Shown here piece by piece: positions 21,429 through 29,981 of a stretch of DNA of 64,000 nucleotides. The stretch lies in contig NZ_CP134771.1 in assembly GCF_031880315.1 (NCBI RefSeq), forward strand, positions 4,894,501 to 4,958,500. The letters run 5' to 3'. The notes under the pieces were generated by a model, which made no database searches, was not told the DNA's origin, and worked only from the letters and a program-made list of their open reading frames with translations. Position numbers and translations under genes: made by a program. Source of the stretch: Pseudomonas baltica (GTDB lineage: Bacteria; Pseudomonadota; Gammaproteobacteria; Pseudomonadales; Pseudomonadaceae). Position 1 is the first letter of the stretch. Each line of letters starts with the position of its first letter.

Positions 21429-22226
21429 ATGTCTGCCGATAGCCGTTTGCTCGTTGATTCCCACTGCCACCTCGACCGCCTCGACCTGACCGCCCACGAC
21501 GGTTCGCTGGACCGCGCGCTGGATGCCGCGCGGGCCCGAGGTGTGAAGCATTTCCTCTGTATCGGGGTGAGTGCCGACAACGCTGCGGCGGTGAAAGCCT
21601 TGGCCGATCAGTATGACGATGTGGATTGCTCCGTCGGCATTCACCCGCTGGACCTCAAACCTGGCGAAGCCCCTGCGCTGGACTGGCTGCTGCGCGAGCT
21701 GGACCACCCGCGGGTCGTCGCCATCGGCGAGACCGGCCTGGATTACCACTACGAGCCCGAAGCTGCGCAGCTGCAGCAGGCGTCGTTCCGCTTGCACCTG
21801 CAAGCGGCCAACGCCACCGGTAAGCCGGTGATCGTGCATACCCGCGGCGCGCGCGCCGATACCCTGCACCTGTTGCGTGAAGCGCAGCTGCCACAGGGCG
21901 GTGTGCTGCACTGCTTTACCGAAGATTGGGACATGGCCAAGGCGGCGCTGGACCTGGGCTTCTATATCTCGTTGTCCGGCATCGTCACCTTTCGCAATGC
22001 CGACGCCCTGCGCGATGTCGCGCGGCAGGTGCCGGCCGATCGTCTGCTGGTCGAGACCGACTCGCCGTATCTGGCGCCGATCCCGTACCGCGGCAAGCCC
22101 AACCTGCCGCAGTACGTGCGCGAGGTGGCCGAGTACCTGGCCATGCTGAGAGGTGTGCCTTACGAGGATTTCGCGGCGCAGACCACCGAGAACTTCAAGC
22201 GTCTGTTCCCGTTGGCGCACCTTTAA
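21429..22226 (+). CDS. tatD: TatD-family metal-dependent deoxyribonuclease
   Basis: The 265-residue TIM-barrel hydrolase has the metal-binding 'DSHCHLDRL' at the N terminus, 'GETGLDYHY' with the metal Glu, 'VIVHTRGA', 'HCFTEDWDMAKAALDLGFYISLSG' and 'LVETDSPYLAP' at the C terminus. It matches the YcfH subgroup found next to holB and pilZ; PAO1 has it in the same position. The ATG at 21429 is preferred to a TTG two codons upstream. Confidence 0.92.
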   Translation: MSADSRLLVDSHCHLDRLDLTAHDGSLDRALDAARARGVKHFLCIGVSADNAAAVKALADQYDDVDCSVGIHPLDLKPGEAPALDWLLRELDHPRVVAIGETGLDYHYEPEAAQLQQASFRLHLQAANATGKPVIVHTRGARADTLHLLREAQLPQGGVLHCFTEDWDMAKAALDLGFYISLSGIVTFRNADALRDVARQVPADRLLVETDSPYLAPIPYRGKPNLPQYVREVAEYLAMLRGVPYEDFAAQTTENFKRLFPLAHL

Positions 22227-22270
22227 AAGCTTCGCGTGCAGAGCCGTTGGCCATCACACCGAACCATCAG

Positions 22271-22308
22271 GCAAAAAAAACCCGGGTTCTGGGGGGTGAA
22301 TCCGGGTT
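22271..22308 (-). terminator. Intrinsic terminator of RgsA
   Basis: Read on the minus strand, AACCCGG and CCGGGTT form a stem followed by eight T residues (22280-22273 region). There is no T-run on the plus strand, so it is directed leftward. Confidence 0.88.
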
Positions 22309-22392
22309 AAGACCATTAGGAGTAAAACAAAGGCGCGCGGTCCATCGACACCTTTATTGCCACATCACTTGGGGGATATGACGCGTCAACAC
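22271..22392 (-). ncRNA. rgsA: Small regulatory RNA RgsA (P16)
   Basis: The minus strand has a CGATACT -10 element (hexamer 22403-22398), a predicted start near 22391 and a strong terminator ending near 22272, giving a transcript of about 120 nt. RgsA of P. aeruginosa and P. fluorescens is an RpoS-dependent, Gac-influenced Hfq-binding sRNA of about this size, encoded beside the same TetR gene (PA2957). The interior GCCTTTGTTTTACTCCTAATGG (split by position 22333-22313) is antisense to the acpP ribosome-binding site, a known RgsA target. Absence of a -35 box fits sigma-S use. The 360-bp tatD-tetR gap holds this RNA and no protein gene. Confidence 0.85.
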
Positions 22393-22397
22393 CCTTG

Positions 22398-22404
22398 AGT
22401 ATCG
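22398..22404 (-). promoter_or_regulatory. Sigma-S-like -10 element of rgsA
   Basis: CGATACT on the minus strand resembles the RpoS-preferred C(T)ATACT -10. No -35 hexamer is visible at 16-18 bp. RpoS control of rgsA is established in other pseudomonads. Confidence 0.55.
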
Positions 22405-22586
22405 TTGAGGTTTGGCACCGCGCCAGTGGTAATTGATCGTTTTTTAAACAATTTTGAAATAGGCGCGCTGCTGCTCAGCACCAACGCCCCAGTCACACGT
22501 AAAGTGCTCCTATCAACGGATGATCCGTGCAATTTCACGCCAGACAGGCATAATACTTCGCTTCGATTTTGACCCAGTCCTTCTTT

Positions 22587-23222
22587 ATGCAGAAAGAACC
22601 CCGCAAGGTCCGCGAGTTTCGACGCCGCGAACAGGAAATTCTCGATACCGCCCTCAAGCTCTTCCTCGAGCAGGGGGAGGATAGCGTCACGGTGGAAATG
22701 ATCGCCGATGCTGTGGGTATCGGCAAAGGCACGATCTACAAGCACTTCAAGTCCAAGGCCGAGATCTATCTACGGCTGATGCTCGACTATGAGCGTGATT
22801 TGAACCAGCTGCTGTTGTCGTCCGACGTGGAGAATGACCGCGAGTCCTTGTCGCGCGCCTATTTCGAGTTTCGCATGCGTGATCCACAGCGCTATCGCTT
22901 GTTCGATCGCCTCGAAGAGAAAGTCGTGAAGGGCAATCAGGTGCCGGAGATGGTCGAGGAGTTGCACGCAATCCGTGCCTCCAACTTCGAGCATCTGACC
23001 CAACTGATCAAGGGTCGCATCGACGAAGGCAAGCTCGAAGACGTGCCGCCGTATTTCCACTATTGCGCCGCCTGGGCCCTGGTGCATGGCGCGGTGGCGC
23101 TGTATCACTCGCCGTTCTGGAGCAACGTGCTGGAAGATCAGGAAGGATTCTTTCAGTTCCTGATGGACATCGGCGTGCGCATGGGCAACAAGCGCAAGCG
23201 CGATAGCGATCCGGTGGCCTGA
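22587..23222 (+). CDS. TetR-family transcriptional regulator (PA2957-like)
   Basis: The 211-residue protein has an N-terminal TetR helix-turn-helix at about 10-60 ('ILDTALKLFLEQGEDSVTVEMIADAVGIGKGTIYKHF') and a ligand domain with 'RAYFEFRMRDPQRYRLFDRLEEKVVKGNQVPEMVEELHAIRASNFEHL'. The ATG at 22587 gives MQKEPRKVREFRRREQ, matching the PAO1 homologue; a TTG six codons upstream is possible. Ligand and targets are not clear from sequence. The end of the gene is in a 17-bp tandem duplication. Confidence 0.9.
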   Translation: MQKEPRKVREFRRREQEILDTALKLFLEQGEDSVTVEMIADAVGIGKGTIYKHFKSKAEIYLRLMLDYERDLNQLLLSSDVENDRESLSRAYFEFRMRDPQRYRLFDRLEEKVVKGNQVPEMVEELHAIRASNFEHLTQLIKGRIDEGKLEDVPPYFHYCAAWALVHGAVALYHSPFWSNVLEDQEGFFQFLMDIGVRMGNKRKRDSDPVA

Positions 23223-23247
23223 CGCGCAAAGTGGCCTGACGCGCAAA
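23214..23247. repeat. 17-bp perfect tandem duplication over the TetR gene stop
   Basis: GTGGCCTGACGCGCAAA occurs twice with no gap (23214-23230 and 23231-23247). The first copy contains the TetR gene stop codon TGA, so the second copy repeats the last codons and the stop in the downstream gap. Confidence 0.95.
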
Positions 23248-23354
23248 AGAGCCCAGTGCAGCATCGTAAATTCTTCTCTGTTCCCCGGACTGGCGCAAAA
23301 GCTGCATCACGCCGCTTATTCGCCGGTTTTTCGTCGCCGGTCTCTGGAGGAATG

Positions 23355-23957
23355 ATGCGTAATCTGCTCTTGGTACTGGCGCTCGCGGCGCTGGGCGGTT
23401 GTATGAGCGTCAGCGACATGGGTACGGTCGCCCACGATCAGTTGAGCGATGCCGGGGTGCTGGATCACAGCGAAACCAAGCGCTCGACCAATTTCCGTCT
23501 GCAACCGGACTCGTTCATGTTCATCGCCCAGGGCGCCTTCGTACCGCCTGGCGGCTCCTACCCGCGTCCTAACGTCGTAGCGGAGGAAGCCTTCAACGGC
23601 TTTATCCAGTACTTCCCCATGGTCCGTCGCGCCCGTGCTCCTGAAGGCCTGGACGACGCCATGAACGAGGCCCGTGAAGCTGGCGCTCACTACCTGCTGT
23701 ATACACGCTTCGCCAATGCCGATGATCGCATCGGCACCACCGATGAATGGCAGGACCAGGAAGCCGTCGATCGCCTCGGCGTCGACCACGCTGTCATTCA
23801 GGTGATGGTGATCGAGACCAGTACCCGTTATCTGATCGACACCGCGACCATTCGTCTGCGAGGCGGTTTTCTGACGTTGTACGACAAAAAACCGCAGGAT
23901 TTGCTTGGGCCGCCCCTGACCGATTACGCTCGACGTTTGCTGGGTGTAGAGCGCTAG
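23355..23957 (+). CDS. DUF4823-type putative lipoprotein
   Basis: The 200-residue protein begins [23 protein letters not shown], a lipoprotein signal peptide with lipobox LGGC and Cys16 as the acylation site. The rest is a soluble domain with '[22 protein letters not shown]', '[15 protein letters not shown]' and '[20 protein letters not shown]', a pattern of the DUF4823 family in Pseudomonas. Function unknown. The ATG at 23355 is preferred to one at 23352, since GGAGG ends at 23350. Confidence 0.75.
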   Translation: MRNLLLVLALAALGGCMSVSDMGTVAHDQLSDAGVLDHSETKRSTNFRLQPDSFMFIAQGAFVPPGGSYPRPNVVAEEAFNGFIQYFPMVRRARAPEGLDDAMNEAREAGAHYLLYTRFANADDRIGTTDEWQDQEAVDRLGVDHAVIQVMVIETSTRYLIDTATIRLRGGFLTLYDKKPQDLLGPPLTDYARRLLGVER

Positions 23958-24030
23958 ACCAAGGCAGGCAATCCGCTTGCTCCCTGGCCATGACGCGCAC
24001 TACCCCAGCGGCGTATTCGAGGAGCAAGTG

Positions 24031-24585
24031 ATGACAGACGCCAGCCATCTATTGGCGCAGATTCCCCCAGCCAAGGGGCCCGCACCGGTGCATCTGTGGA
24101 ACCCGGATTTTTGCGGCGATATCGACATGCGCATCGCCCGCGACGGCACCTGGTTCTATCAGGGCACGCCGATCGGCCGGGCGCCCATGGTGCGGCTGTT
24201 CTCCACCATCCTGCGGCGTGACGGCGATGATTACTTCCTGGTGACGCCGGTGGAGAAAGTCGGCATCCAGGTCGAAGATGCGCCGTTCGTGGCAATCCGC
24301 CTGGAAGTGGAAGGGCAGGGCGAGCACCAATGTCTGCGTTTTTTCACCAATGTCGATGATCACTGCGATGCCGACGCCGAGCACCCGCTACGCGTGCATA
24401 TCGATGCCGCCAGTCAGGAGCCTTCGCCCTACGTGCGGGTGCGCACCAACCTGGAGGCGTTGATTCATCGCAACGTCTTCTACCAATTGGTGGATCTGGC
24501 GGTCACACGTCGGATCGACGGCCAGTCCTGGCTTGGCGTATGGAGCCACGGTCAGTTCTTTCCTATCGGACCAGAGCCTGACTGA
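24031..24585 (+). CDS. DUF1285 family protein
   Basis: This 184-residue protein matches the DUF1285 family: '[55 protein letters not shown]' near the N terminus and '[16 protein letters not shown]' near the C terminus. No signal peptide or membrane segment is seen. The PAO1 homologue lies next to the DUF4823 gene too. Family structures show a two-domain PH-like fold; function is unknown. GGAG precedes the ATG. Confidence 0.85.
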   Translation: MTDASHLLAQIPPAKGPAPVHLWNPDFCGDIDMRIARDGTWFYQGTPIGRAPMVRLFSTILRRDGDDYFLVTPVEKVGIQVEDAPFVAIRLEVEGQGEHQCLRFFTNVDDHCDADAEHPLRVHIDAASQEPSPYVRVRTNLEALIHRNVFYQLVDLAVTRRIDGQSWLGVWSHGQFFPIGPEPD

Positions 24586-24652
24586 TCTGTAATTTTCACG
24601 GGCCTCTTCGCCGCCGCCAGCGCATATACAGATTGCACCGGTGTCAAATGCC

Positions 24653-26413
24653 TCAAACCACAGCGCTCGCGGCGTCAATCACATGCACGCTGTATCCCGG
24701 CACCTTCTTGGCCAGATGCTTGGCCTGCGACGCCATTTCCGCCAGCACCTGAGCATCCAGCTCGGGGCAATCGTGAGCGTGCAGATCGACGACACCGATG
24801 GACAGCGACAGCAGCGGGAATTCCTCGCGCACGCCCTGGCGGTTATGGCTGACGAAGTACCCCGCGTCCAGGTGCTCGGCGCGGTAGAACCGCCGGCACT
24901 GCATCTGGAACTCCTCGAACAGCTGCCCTAACCGCTTGCGCCAGTCGCTGGAGCCGAGCACCAGCATGAAATCGTCACCACCGATGTGTCCGACGAAATC
25001 GCGGCTGGGTTCGATTCGCTCGCTCAGACAGTGCGCCAGGCACAGCAGCACTTCATCGCCGCGCGCGTAGCCATACAGGTCGTTGTAGGGTTTGAAGCTG
25101 TCGATATCGACATAGCAGATCGCGGCGGTCTGGTTTTGCTGCAACAGCCGCGTCAGGCACTGCTGGATCGGCACGTTACCAGGCAGCAGCGTCAGCGGGT
25201 TGGCATAGCGCGCCTGCTGGATCTTCAGTTCGGTGATCAACTTGAGCACGTCGATCACCCGTCCGAGGCCCAGGTAACGCCCGTTCTGGGTGATGATGAA
25301 GTCTTCTTCGATACGCTGGCGCGCGCGGCTGGTGATCAAGCGGCTCACCTGTTGCAGAGAATGACTCAACTCCACGGCGAGGAAATCATCGGTCATCAAC
25401 CGGCTGATCGGCTTGCGGGCATACAGCTCGGTGGCAAAGGGCTTGAGCAGCGCGTCCGACAGCGAATGCCGATGCACGATACCGACCGGGCGCTGCTGGT
25501 CGTCGAGCACCGCCAGCGAGTTGAGGTTGGCTTGCAGGCGAAACGCCTCCAGCACCTTGGGCGTTGGCGTGTCGCTGGGCACTGCCGCTTGATCGTTCAG
25601 CAGGTCGGACAGGTCGCGGCGCTCCTCGGTCAAGGAGGGCGGGCCGCTGTCCAGTTGCGGCAGCAGGCTGCGGGCATCCCGGGGCGGCGTTTCCTGCGGG
25701 CGGCACAACAAATAGCCCTGGACCAGATCGACACCCATGTCGCTGAGCACAGCCAGCTCTTCGACCAGTTCTATGCCCTCGGCAATCACCACCGCACGTG
25801 AGGCACGGGCCATCTGCAGAATGGAGCCGACGAACTCGCGCTTCACTGCGTCCTGATGGATGCCGTCGATAAAGTGTCGGTCGATCTTCACGTAATCGGG
25901 GCGCAGCTCTGACCACAGGCGCAGGCTCGAATAGCCCGCGCCCAGATCATCCAATGCGATCGAGAAGCCCATGGCGCGGTAGTGATGTAGGGCCGTGTGG
26001 AGCAGGTCGAAGTCGTCGGTCGGGGTTTGTTCAGTAAGCTCGATCACCACCTGGCTGGGCGAGATGCCGTAGCGCTGCAGCAGCGACAAGGTACGCCCTG
26101 ATTGATGCAAGGGCTCGAGCAGCGACTCGGGGGAGACGTTGAGGAACAGCTTGGCGTCGAGTTGCTGTTCGCTGAAGCTGCGGCAGGCTTTTTCACGGCA
26201 GGCCATTTCCAGCTCGCTCAGGCGCCCGGCATGGCGGGCGGCGGCGAACAGGTTGATGGGCGAATGCAGTGGGCTGTTCGAAGGGCCGCGACTCAGCGCT
26301 TCGTAACCGAGGATGCGCCGCTCGGACAGGGACACGATGGGCTGGAACAGGCTGTGAAGGCTGCCTTGGGCCAGGATCGTCCCCAAGGCGCTGAGCTGCT
26401 CGGTAATGGTCAT
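24653..26413 (-). CDS. EAL-CBS-GGDEF c-di-GMP turnover protein
   Basis: The 586-residue cytoplasmic protein has, in order, an EAL domain (about 15-255), two CBS modules (about 270-400) and a GGDEF domain (about 420-580). EAL residues needed for phosphodiesterase activity are kept: 'YEALSRG', 'NVSPESL', 'VIELTEQ', 'LDDLGAGYSSL', 'VKIDRHF' and 'VIAEGIE'. The GGDEF motif is 'HIGGDDF', without the usual Arg/Lys-Tyr-Gly neighbour and with no RxxD inhibitory site six residues ahead. A hydrolase with a regulatory or weak cyclase domain is likely. CBS modules bind adenine nucleotides in other proteins. The start at 26413 follows GAGGA. Confidence 0.88.
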   Translation of the reverse strand: MTITEQLSALGTILAQGSLHSLFQPIVSLSERRILGYEALSRGPSNSPLHSPINLFAAARHAGRLSELEMACREKACRSFSEQQLDAKLFLNVSPESLLEPLHQSGRTLSLLQRYGISPSQVVIELTEQTPTDDFDLLHTALHHYRAMGFSIALDDLGAGYSSLRLWSELRPDYVKIDRHFIDGIHQDAVKREFVGSILQMARASRAVVIAEGIELVEELAVLSDMGVDLVQGYLLCRPQETPPRDARSLLPQLDSGPPSLTEERRDLSDLLNDQAAVPSDTPTPKVLEAFRLQANLNSLAVLDDQQRPVGIVHRHSLSDALLKPFATELYARKPISRLMTDDFLAVELSHSLQQVSRLITSRARQRIEEDFIITQNGRYLGLGRVIDVLKLITELKIQQARYANPLTLLPGNVPIQQCLTRLLQQNQTAAICYVDIDSFKPYNDLYGYARGDEVLLCLAHCLSERIEPSRDFVGHIGGDDFMLVLGSSDWRKRLGQLFEEFQMQCRRFYRAEHLDAGYFVSHNRQGVREEFPLLSLSIGVVDLHAHDCPELDAQVLAEMASQAKHLAKKVPGYSVHVIDAASAVV

Positions 26414-26451
26414 GAAATCCTCACTGATGTGGGATACCGACTCCCAAAAAT

Positions 26452-26506
26452 GTAGGAGTGGGCTCTGCCCACGAAGCTTCACGGGCAGAGCCCGCTCCCA
26501 CAGGGA
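26452..26506. repeat. REP-like palindrome upstream of the EAL-CBS-GGDEF gene
   Basis: GTAGGAGTGGGCTCTGCCC and GGGCAGAGCCCGCTCCCAC form a nearly perfect inverted repeat around CACGAAGCTTCAC. It is a REP pair and lies about 40 bp upstream of the gene. Confidence 0.85.
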
Positions 26507-26540
26507 TTATGAGTGTGTCTAAAGTAGAGATTGCAGGCAT

Positions 26541-26570
26541 AAAAAAACCGGGCGCCTGTTAGGCGCCCGG
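26541..26570 (-). terminator. Intrinsic terminator of prc
   Basis: On the minus strand CCGGGCGCC and GGCGCCCGG pair with a 5-nt loop and are followed by seven T residues. It is 65 bp after the prc stop. Confidence 0.9.
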
Positions 26571-26635
26571 CTATTTCACGACAGCTTCATGACTGTTTGA
26601 TGACGGATCGCCATCATTTAGCTTGCTTCATCGCA

Positions 26636-28717
26636 CTACTTCTTGGCCACCGTGGTGTTCAAGCGCAGGTAGTCCAGCAGGATACGCCCGGTTTCGCTCA
26701 GATAGGCGTCGTTCTCAGGTTTGGAATCGTTCGGATCCGTCGCCGGGGCGTCTTCGTCTTCCTTTTTCAGCTCGGTCAATGGCGCTTCGCCCTTGGCCTT
26801 GCGACGGGTGTTTTCGAGGGCCAACTGCTGGTTCTCGATGTCGGTGTGCTGCTTGCGACGCACCGCTTCGTTGAGGCTGACGGTTTTTTCTTCCATCAGC
26901 TTCTGCGCCAGGGCCAGGCGATCGCGGATGAAGATGAACTCCGGATCGTTATCGGTGCGCTTGTCATGCAGCGCCTTGAGCTGGGCCAGGAACGGCTTGA
27001 ACGGATCGGTTTCGGGCTTGATCGCCGGGCGGATGGTGTCCCACGGCATGGCTTCGGGCAGCGCGCTTTCGCCGATTTCCTTGGTATCGATGATCGACGG
27101 GTAGGCAATGTCCGGCAGTACGCCCTGATGCTGGGTGCTCTGCCCGGAAACCCGGTAGAACTTGGCCAGGGTCAGTTTCAGCTCGCCATGATTGAGCGGC
27201 TGGATGGTCTGCACCGTGCCTTTGCCGAAGGTCTGGCCACCGATGATCAACGCGCGGTGATAGTCCTGCATGGCGCCGGCGAAAATCTCCGAAGCCGAGG
27301 CGGACAGGCGGTTGACCAGCAGTGCCATCGGGCCTTTGTAGAAGGCACCTGGGCTCTCGTCCTCGAGCACATCGACGCGGCCGTCGCTGTTGCGCACTAG
27401 CACGGTCGGGCCTTTCTCGATGAACAGGCTGGTCAGCTCGGTAGCTTCCTGCAGCGAACCGCCGCCGTTGTTGCGCAGGTCGATGACCACGCCGTCGACG
27501 TTTTCCTTCTGCAGCTCGGTCAGCAGTTTCTTGACGTCGCGGGTGGTGCTCTTGTAATCCGGATCGCCGGCGCGGAAAGCTTTGAAGTCGAGGTAGAAGG
27601 CCGGGATCTCGATCACCCCGAGCTTGTAGTCTTTGCCATCCTGCTTGAGGTTGAGGATCGACTTCTTGGCGGCCTGTTCTTCGAGCTTCACCGCTTCGCG
27701 GGTGATGGACACGATCTTGCTGGTCTGGTCGTTCGGCGCATTGGTATGCGGGATCACTTCCAGGCGCACCACGGAGCCCTTGGCGCCGCGGATCAGCTTG
27801 ACCACTTCGTCCAGGCGCCAGCCGATCACGTCGACCATTTCCTTGTCGCCCTGGGCCACGCCGACGATCTTGTCGGACGGCGCCAGTTGCTTGGTCTTGT
27901 CGGCAGGGCCGGCCGGTACCAGGCGCACGACCTTGACCTGATCGTTATCGCTCTGCAGCACCGCGCCAATGCCTTCCAGCGACAGGCTCATGTTGATGTC
28001 GAAGTTTTCCGCGCTGTCAGGCGACAGGTAGTTGGTGTGCGGATCGTAGGACTGGGCGAAGGTATTGATGTAGGCCTGGAAGATATCCTCGGCGCGGGTC
28101 TGGTCCAGGCGCACGAGTTGATTCTTGTAGCGCTTGACCAGCAAGTCCTGGATGGCTTTCGGGTCTTTGCCGGCAATCTTCAAACGCAGCACTTCATCCA
28201 TGACGCGTTTGCGCCACAGGTCGTCGAGTTCTGCCTGATCCTTGGGCCACGGGTCGTTCTTGCGATCGACTTCGAGGGTCTGATTGCCGTTGAAGTCCAT
28301 CTTGTCGACGCCCTTGTCGAGGATCGTCAAGGCAAAGTCCAGACGCCCCTTGACGCGATCCAGGTAGCGTTTGTAGATGGTGAAGCCCGCGTCCAGATCG
28401 CCCTTTTTCAGGAAATCGTCAAACTGGGTTTTCCATTTGTCGAATTCGCTGATATCGCTGGCCAGAAAGTAGCTGCGCGAGGGATCAAGCAGCTTCAGGT
28501 AGCTGTCATAGATGATGACCGAACGGGCATCGTCCAAGGGCGGCTTGCTGTAGTGGTGGCGTTTGAGGAGTTCGACGACGTTGAGACTGGCGATTACCTC
28601 ATCGCGATCAGGCTGCAACTTGTCCCAGCTGTTGTCGGCAAAAGAATTGGCCGACATCGACAGGGTGCCGAGGCCAATGCACAGGGCGAGGGCGGAACTG
28701 GGTAAGAAATGCTTCAT
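26636..28717 (-). CDS. prc: Carboxy-terminal (tail-specific) protease Prc
   Basis: The 693-residue periplasmic protease degrades proteins with hydrophobic C-terminal tails and, in pseudomonads, affects alginate and peptidoglycan hydrolase control. The N terminus is a signal peptide ending at ANSFA/DNS. A PDZ domain (about 230-320) precedes the S41 domain; the catalytic Ser is in 'NRLSASASEIFAGAMQDY' and Lys in 'GGQTFGKGTVQ'. Long N- and C-terminal helical regions match the E. coli type. The start at 28717 is chosen for the signal peptide; an ATG at 28750 is in frame and would add 11 residues. Confidence 0.94.
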   Translation of the reverse strand: MKHFLPSSALALCIGLGTLSMSANSFADNSWDKLQPDRDEVIASLNVVELLKRHHYSKPPLDDARSVIIYDSYLKLLDPSRSYFLASDISEFDKWKTQFDDFLKKGDLDAGFTIYKRYLDRVKGRLDFALTILDKGVDKMDFNGNQTLEVDRKNDPWPKDQAELDDLWRKRVMDEVLRLKIAGKDPKAIQDLLVKRYKNQLVRLDQTRAEDIFQAYINTFAQSYDPHTNYLSPDSAENFDINMSLSLEGIGAVLQSDNDQVKVVRLVPAGPADKTKQLAPSDKIVGVAQGDKEMVDVIGWRLDEVVKLIRGAKGSVVRLEVIPHTNAPNDQTSKIVSITREAVKLEEQAAKKSILNLKQDGKDYKLGVIEIPAFYLDFKAFRAGDPDYKSTTRDVKKLLTELQKENVDGVVIDLRNNGGGSLQEATELTSLFIEKGPTVLVRNSDGRVDVLEDESPGAFYKGPMALLVNRLSASASEIFAGAMQDYHRALIIGGQTFGKGTVQTIQPLNHGELKLTLAKFYRVSGQSTQHQGVLPDIAYPSIIDTKEIGESALPEAMPWDTIRPAIKPETDPFKPFLAQLKALHDKRTDNDPEFIFIRDRLALAQKLMEEKTVSLNEAVRRKQHTDIENQQLALENTRRKAKGEAPLTELKKEDEDAPATDPNDSKPENDAYLSETGRILLDYLRLNTTVAKK

Positions 28718-28805
28718 GCTGATTCGACGCGGGGGCAATTGATAACGCATATTAGGCCGTCTTTGAATTCGCCGGTTCCGTTGAAGCCGGACGCATAATG
28801 CGAAA

Positions 28806-28829
28806 AGCCCGGCGCCAAGGCGCCGGGCT
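28806..28829 (-). terminator. Terminator-like hairpin in the prc/qor divergent region
   Basis: AGCCCGGCGCC and GGCGCCGGGCT form an 11-bp perfect stem. On the minus strand it is followed by TTTT, so it resembles a leftward intrinsic terminator upstream of prc. On the plus strand it has no T-run. Confidence 0.6.
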
Positions 28830-28856
28830 CAGTCATGAGTCAACTATGGAGGCACT

Positions 28857-29819
28857 GTGAAGGCATTGCAAGGCGTTGAAGGACATGTCGAGTGGGTTGA
28901 GCGTCCAAGCCCCACCCTTGATGCAGGTCAAGTGAAGATTCGCGTGGCCGCGGCGGGGCTCAATCGTGCCGATCTGCTGCAGCGCGCGGGTCACTATCCG
29001 CCACCGCCAGGCGCCAGCGATATTCTCGGACTCGAGTGTTCGGGGATTATCGCCGAAGTGGGGCCAGGGTCGTCCTGGCAGGTGGGTGATCGGGTCTGTA
29101 CGTTGCTGGCCGGTGGTGGCATGGCCGAGGAAGTGGTGGTCGATGGCCGTCACGTGTTGCCGGTGCCGGAGGGCGTAAGCCTGATCGACGCGGCGGCGAT
29201 TCCAGAGGTCTACGCCACGGTGTGGCTCAACCTGTTCCAGCTGGCGGCGCTCAAGCCGGGCGAAAAAGTGCTGCTGCACGCCGGTGCGAGCGGTATCGGC
29301 TCGGCGGCGATCCAGCTGTGCAAGGCGTTCGGCAACCCGACCTGGGTGAGCGTCGGTTCGGCCGAGCGGCTGGCCTACTGCGAGGCTCTGGGCGCTCAAG
29401 GGGGTGTGGTGCGCAGCGTCGATCTGGAGGCGTTGCGCGACCTTGGGCCGTTCGATGTGATCCTCGATCCGGTGGGCGGCAACTACGCCGAGCTGAATAT
29501 CAAGGTAGCGGCGCTGGATGCGCGCTGGGTGATGATCGGCCTGATGGGCGGCACCAAGGCGCAGGTCGATCTGGGCGCGGTGCTGGGCAAGCGCATTCAC
29601 CTGCTGGGCTCGACGCTGCGCAGCCGCAGCGATCAGTTCAAAGCCGATCTGCTCAGCGATCTGGGCCAGCATGTGTGGCCGTTGTTCACGGAAGGGCGCT
29701 TGAGCCCGCAGGTGGTACGAACCTTCCCGATCGTCGATGCCGAAACCGCCTTCGATGAGTTGGCCGGTAATCAGATCAGCGGGAAGGTGGTGTTGATCGT
29801 CGATGAGACGCTGATCTAG
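28857..29819 (+). CDS. NAD(P)H quinone oxidoreductase, PIG3/Qor family
   Basis: The 320-residue protein is a zinc-independent medium-chain dehydrogenase. It has 'AAGLNRADLLQRAGHYPPPPGASDILGLECSG' near residues 34-65 and the nucleotide loop 'LLHAGASGIGSAAIQLCKAFG', with family traits of the PIG3-type quinone oxidoreductases ('GGNYAELNIKVAALDARWVMIGLMGG'). It probably reduces quinones with NADPH. It starts with GTG eight bases after GGAGG. Divergent from prc; no obvious partner. Confidence 0.88.
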   Translation: MKALQGVEGHVEWVERPSPTLDAGQVKIRVAAAGLNRADLLQRAGHYPPPPGASDILGLECSGIIAEVGPGSSWQVGDRVCTLLAGGGMAEEVVVDGRHVLPVPEGVSLIDAAAIPEVYATVWLNLFQLAALKPGEKVLLHAGASGIGSAAIQLCKAFGNPTWVSVGSAERLAYCEALGAQGGVVRSVDLEALRDLGPFDVILDPVGGNYAELNIKVAALDARWVMIGLMGGTKAQVDLGAVLGKRIHLLGSTLRSRSDQFKADLLSDLGQHVWPLFTEGRLSPQVVRTFPIVDAETAFDELAGNQISGKVVLIVDETLI

Positions 29820-29872
29820 GTGATCATGAAAGATTCATGAAACCTGGGTTTTTTGCCAGTCTTGCTGGCCTA

Positions 29873-29949
29873 TTCGCGGGCAAGCCTTGCTCCCACAGGT
29901 GTAAGACATAAGAGCTGTTTGCACTGTGGGAGCAAGGCTTGCCCGCGAA
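29873..29949. repeat. Perfect 26-bp inverted REP pair
   Basis: The left arm (29873-29898) and right arm (29924-29949) are exact reverse complements of 26 bp, each with the REP core GGGAGCAAGGCTTGCCCGCG, and enclose a 25-nt loop. It lies between the convergent quinone oxidoreductase and lapC genes and could act as a bidirectional transcription block. Confidence 0.93.
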
Positions 29950-29981
29950 AGGGCCGGGGCGGCCAAAAATAGTCCGCTGAC

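Noticed and set aside
22386..22745. Minus-strand open frame of 119 codons upstream of the TetR gene
   Set aside because: It overlaps the TetR coding sequence and the rgsA promoter, with no ribosome-binding site or family similarity.
29820..29981. REP region as an insertion-sequence remnant
   Set aside because: No transposase fragment or target-site duplication; the arms match the short REP type.
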